A stretch of DNA of 64,000 bases from Bacteroidota bacterium (GTDB taxonomy: Bacteria; Bacteroidota; Bacteroidia; Chitinophagales; Chitinophagaceae), in NCBI GenBank assembly GCA_023422835.1, contig JAFAGI010000020.1:186001-250000 (forward strand), given 5' to 3'. Made by a program: the position numbers and the translations under genes. The notes beneath the pieces were generated by a model. The model saw only the letters and a program-made list of their open reading frames with translations. It was not told where the DNA came from and did not search any database. Positions within the stretch are counted from its first letter, which is position 1; every line of letters begins with the position of its first letter. This document shows, one piece after another, positions 61,867 to 64,000 of the stretch.

Positions 61867-63990
61867 TTAATTCAATAATAATTTTATTTGTTGCCCTGAC
61901 TCCACAGGATCTCCCATAGCTATGGATTGCGAAGTAACTTTCCCTACTCCATCTATAAATACTTTCAGCCCTTTGCTCTCGCACAGGTACAAAGCATCTT
62001 TCAACCCAAGGCCAACAAGGTTGGGCATCTTGTTACCTTTTAGGTAATTCAGGTTTTTCAATACAGGCTTTTCATAACCATGCACCAATGCAAACTGTTT
62101 TTGTACGGTTGCTGAATCCACGTAATTGATGCCCAGTGTCTTGAATATGGTATGCAGGTCATGAACGCCGCCCGCGAAATAATAATTAGATGATTCCGCT
62201 TTTAAACTGTCTAAACCATGATCCTTTTCATTGCCATCCCTCCGCACATACATCGTGTACAGCCGCTGTGCTATTTCTTTAAACACAGGCCCTGCAACGG
62301 CTGCACCATAATATTTGGCCGCTCGCGGTTTGTTAATGATCACTACAACGCAGGTATATTCCGGCTTTTCAGCAGGAAAATATCCGGCAAACGACGATTG
62401 GTAAATGCCTGCATTGTAGCCCAGCTTTCCCTGAGCCACCAAAGCAGTACCGGTTTTGCCTGCCACTTTAAAAGGCACATCGCGCAACAGCCTGTAGCCT
62501 GTGCCACCTTCAATGTTGCACACACCTTCCAGCATGGCCTGTAATTTATTCACCACTTCGGGAGAACATATAGTTCTTAATTCATGTGGGTACTTTTTTT
62601 CTATTACCACACCATCGCTGGCAATGGCATCTACGAGATAAGGCCGCATCATTTTACCATTATTGGCCACGGTATTGTACAGCATGGCGGTATGCAGCGG
62701 TGATATAGTAAGGCTGTAACCAAATGCCATCCAGGGTAATGTTGTTGCACTCCATGTAGATGAGCCGGGCAGATGTATCACGGGATTGCGTTCGCCTACC
62801 AGGTCTATACCTGTTTTTTCTGCAAAGCCCATGTTCTTTAAATGATCAATAAACAATGCAGGGTTGGCGCCGTAAGCATTATACACCAGCTTGGCGCTTG
62901 CTACGTTAGAGCTCATCTCAAATGCTTTTTTCACACTGGCCACATGCCCGTGGTTCTCACTGTCGTAAACGGTGCGTTTATTTATCAGCCAGCGGCCGCC
63001 TTCCATGTCAATGGATTTGCCGGTATCGGTCTTGCCATCTTCGAGCACAGCCAGCATCGAGGCAAGCTTAAAAGTAGAGCCAGGCTCTGTAGGTGTAATG
63101 GCATTGTTGTATATTTCGGCATAGTTGCCATTGGGTGTTCTGTCGAGGTTTGCAATGGCCTTTACTTTGCCGGTTTTTACTTCCATCACAATGGCAGTGC
63201 CTTTCTGGGCTTCGTTTTCCTGCATCATCTTCATCAGCGCATTCTCTACAATTTCCTGCATTTTTATATCAATGGTCGTGATGATGTCCTTGCCGTCTTC
63301 GGGGTCAATTTCGTTGGCGTTTTCCACAGGTACCGCAACACCGCCGGCAATAAAGCGTATCAGCCTTCTGCCTTCTTTTCCTTTAAGAATGGAATCGTAG
63401 GTAAGTTCCAAGCCTACATTGGAACTGTTTTCCCTGTTAAGGCCTATTGTCCTGAAAGCCAGCATGCCGTATGGGTTCAGACGTATGTTTTTTACTTCGG
63501 GTATAAATCCGCTTTTGTTGCGTCCTTCTCTTACCAGGGGAAGTTTCAGTAGTTTCTGGTAATCCCTGAAATTTACTTTTTTTAATAAGGAATAATACCT
63601 GAGCTCCTTGTTGTATCCGTATTCCAGCTCCTGCCTGTAGTCGCTTGCCGTTTTTTGAGGGAACAATATAGCAAGATGGTGGCACAAGGAATCCAGGTTT
63701 TCCCTGAAACGTTTGCCATTCTTTTCCCTTAAACCATCAGCAGCAAAATCTATATAAATATCAAACTGCGGTATGCTGGTGCTGAGCATCTGCCCGTCCT
63801 GGCTGTAAATGGTGCCGCGCGAGGCATCGAGCATCTGCATCTTCTGGTGCAGGCTGTCGCTCATGCTTTTCCAGTAATCTCCCTGTGCGCTTTGTATGTA
63901 AAAAGCTTTGCCAACTACAGCCACACAGATCAGTATGATCAGGAGATAGGCCAGGTAGACCCTTGATAATATGACGTTCTTTACTTCCAT
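61867..63990 (-). CDS. ftsI: Penicillin-binding protein, septal transpeptidase FtsI
   Basis: 707 residues. One N-terminal transmembrane helix (about 11-28), a PBP dimerisation domain, and a transpeptidase domain with the active-site Ser305 in GSTFKLAS (S-x-x-K, Lys308), SSN and KTGTA. A C-terminal PASTA domain (KMPNLVGLGLKDALYLC to the end) binds muropeptide or stem structures. It crosslinks septal peptidoglycan with FtsW. ftsL and mraZ/mraW would lie beyond the right edge. Confidence 0.97.
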   Translation of the reverse strand: MEVKNVILSRVYLAYLLIILICVAVVGKAFYIQSAQGDYWKSMSDSLHQKMQMLDASRGTIYSQDGQMLSTSIPQFDIYIDFAADGLREKNGKRFRENLDSLCHHLAILFPQKTASDYRQELEYGYNKELRYYSLLKKVNFRDYQKLLKLPLVREGRNKSGFIPEVKNIRLNPYGMLAFRTIGLNRENSSNVGLELTYDSILKGKEGRRLIRFIAGGVAVPVENANEIDPEDGKDIITTIDIKMQEIVENALMKMMQENEAQKGTAIVMEVKTGKVKAIANLDRTPNGNYAEIYNNAITPTEPGSTFKLASMLAVLEDGKTDTGKSIDMEGGRWLINKRTVYDSENHGHVASVKKAFEMSSNVASAKLVYNAYGANPALFIDHLKNMGFAEKTGIDLVGERNPVIHLPGSSTWSATTLPWMAFGYSLTISPLHTAMLYNTVANNGKMMRPYLVDAIASDGVVIEKKYPHELRTICSPEVVNKLQAMLEGVCNIEGGTGYRLLRDVPFKVAGKTGTALVAQGKLGYNAGIYQSSFAGYFPAEKPEYTCVVVIINKPRAAKYYGAAVAGPVFKEIAQRLYTMYVRRDGNEKDHGLDSLKAESSNYYFAGGVHDLHTIFKTLGINYVDSATVQKQFALVHGYEKPVLKNLNYLKGNKMPNLVGLGLKDALYLCESKGLKVFIDGVGKVTSQSIAMGDPVESGQQIKLLLN

Positions 63991-64000
63991 TTTTACACCG

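Noticed and set aside
62842..63552. 236-codon plus-strand frame antisense to ftsI
   Set aside because: FtsI motifs on the minus strand are complete; the antisense frame is a composition shadow.

Overview
This window looks like chromosome from a Bacteroidota bacterium, most likely a Chitinophagaceae-type genome. The grounds are: promoters of the Bacteroidota kind (TAnnTTTG near -7, some with TTG near -33); almost no Shine-Dalgarno sequences; the rpmB-rpmG-DUF4295 trio; TonB-dependent receptors; an aspartokinase-homoserine dehydrogenase fusion; a long MraY with an extra loop; and an FtsZ with a long tail. No rRNA, tRNA, CRISPR array, insertion sequence or prophage gene was seen. Most of the window is conserved core genome, and the unusual material lies in the leaders and spacers.

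Layout. 1-3 kb: a truncated TPR sensor kinase (left edge), then a small beta-barrel protein, a 33-codon ORF and a lipoprotein. 3-10 kb: gcvT, a bacteriophytochrome kinase coupled to its heme oxygenase, a GNAT acetyltransferase and typA. 10-14.7 kb: two S66 LD-carboxypeptidases, a LacI-type regulator, a YciO/Sua5 protein and an acid phosphatase lipoprotein. 14.8-22.6 kb: DedA, SecA, a small basic protein, a BtuB-like receptor and bioB. 22.7-30.5 kb: a GH36-like glycosidase, a coiled-coil membrane protein, pyrG, an unknown protein, rsmG, a META lipoprotein and the pyruvate dehydrogenase E2. 30.6-38 kb: an M1 peptidase, a gene graveyard, a PepSY protein, ribosomal L28/L33/DUF4295, a second decayed stretch, a glycosyltransferase and small proteins. 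38.4-41.2 kb: rplM-rpsI-rpsB-tsf. 41.3-49.4 kb: an RNA-binding protein, trmD, thrA with a Thr/Ile-rich leader peptide, lipB, and a TonB receptor with a His-rich lipoprotein. 49.6-64 kb: the division and cell-wall (dcw) cluster ftsI-murE-mraY-murD-ftsW-murG-murC-ftsQ-ftsA-ftsZ, all on the minus strand.

How the genes work together. The dcw block makes lipid II (MurC, MurD, MurE, MraY, MurG), polymerises and crosslinks it at the septum (FtsW, FtsI), and positions the Z-ring (FtsQ, FtsA, FtsZ). The heme oxygenase supplies biliverdin to the phytochrome made from the same message. The two S66 enzymes could trim peptidoglycan peptides on both sides of the membrane. The ribosomal operons, trmD, rsmG, typA, the YciO protein and tsf serve translation.

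Most interesting signals: (1) a 65-90 nt element with a conserved core occurs in the leader of gcvT and again between typA and the GNAT gene. A closing helix shows a compensating base change between the copies, and the second copy is followed by a terminator-like hairpin abutting the GNAT start. It is a candidate undescribed cis-regulatory RNA. (2) A leader ORF ending in a Thr-Thr-Ile-Ile-Ile-Gly-Thr run precedes thrA. (3) A decayed two-gene cassette lies at 33.2-33.7 kb. (4) A strong terminator is embedded in the end of the ORF before the BtuB-like receptor. (5) The rpsB leader is structured. All of this comes from reading the sequence by eye; no homology search or folding program was run.
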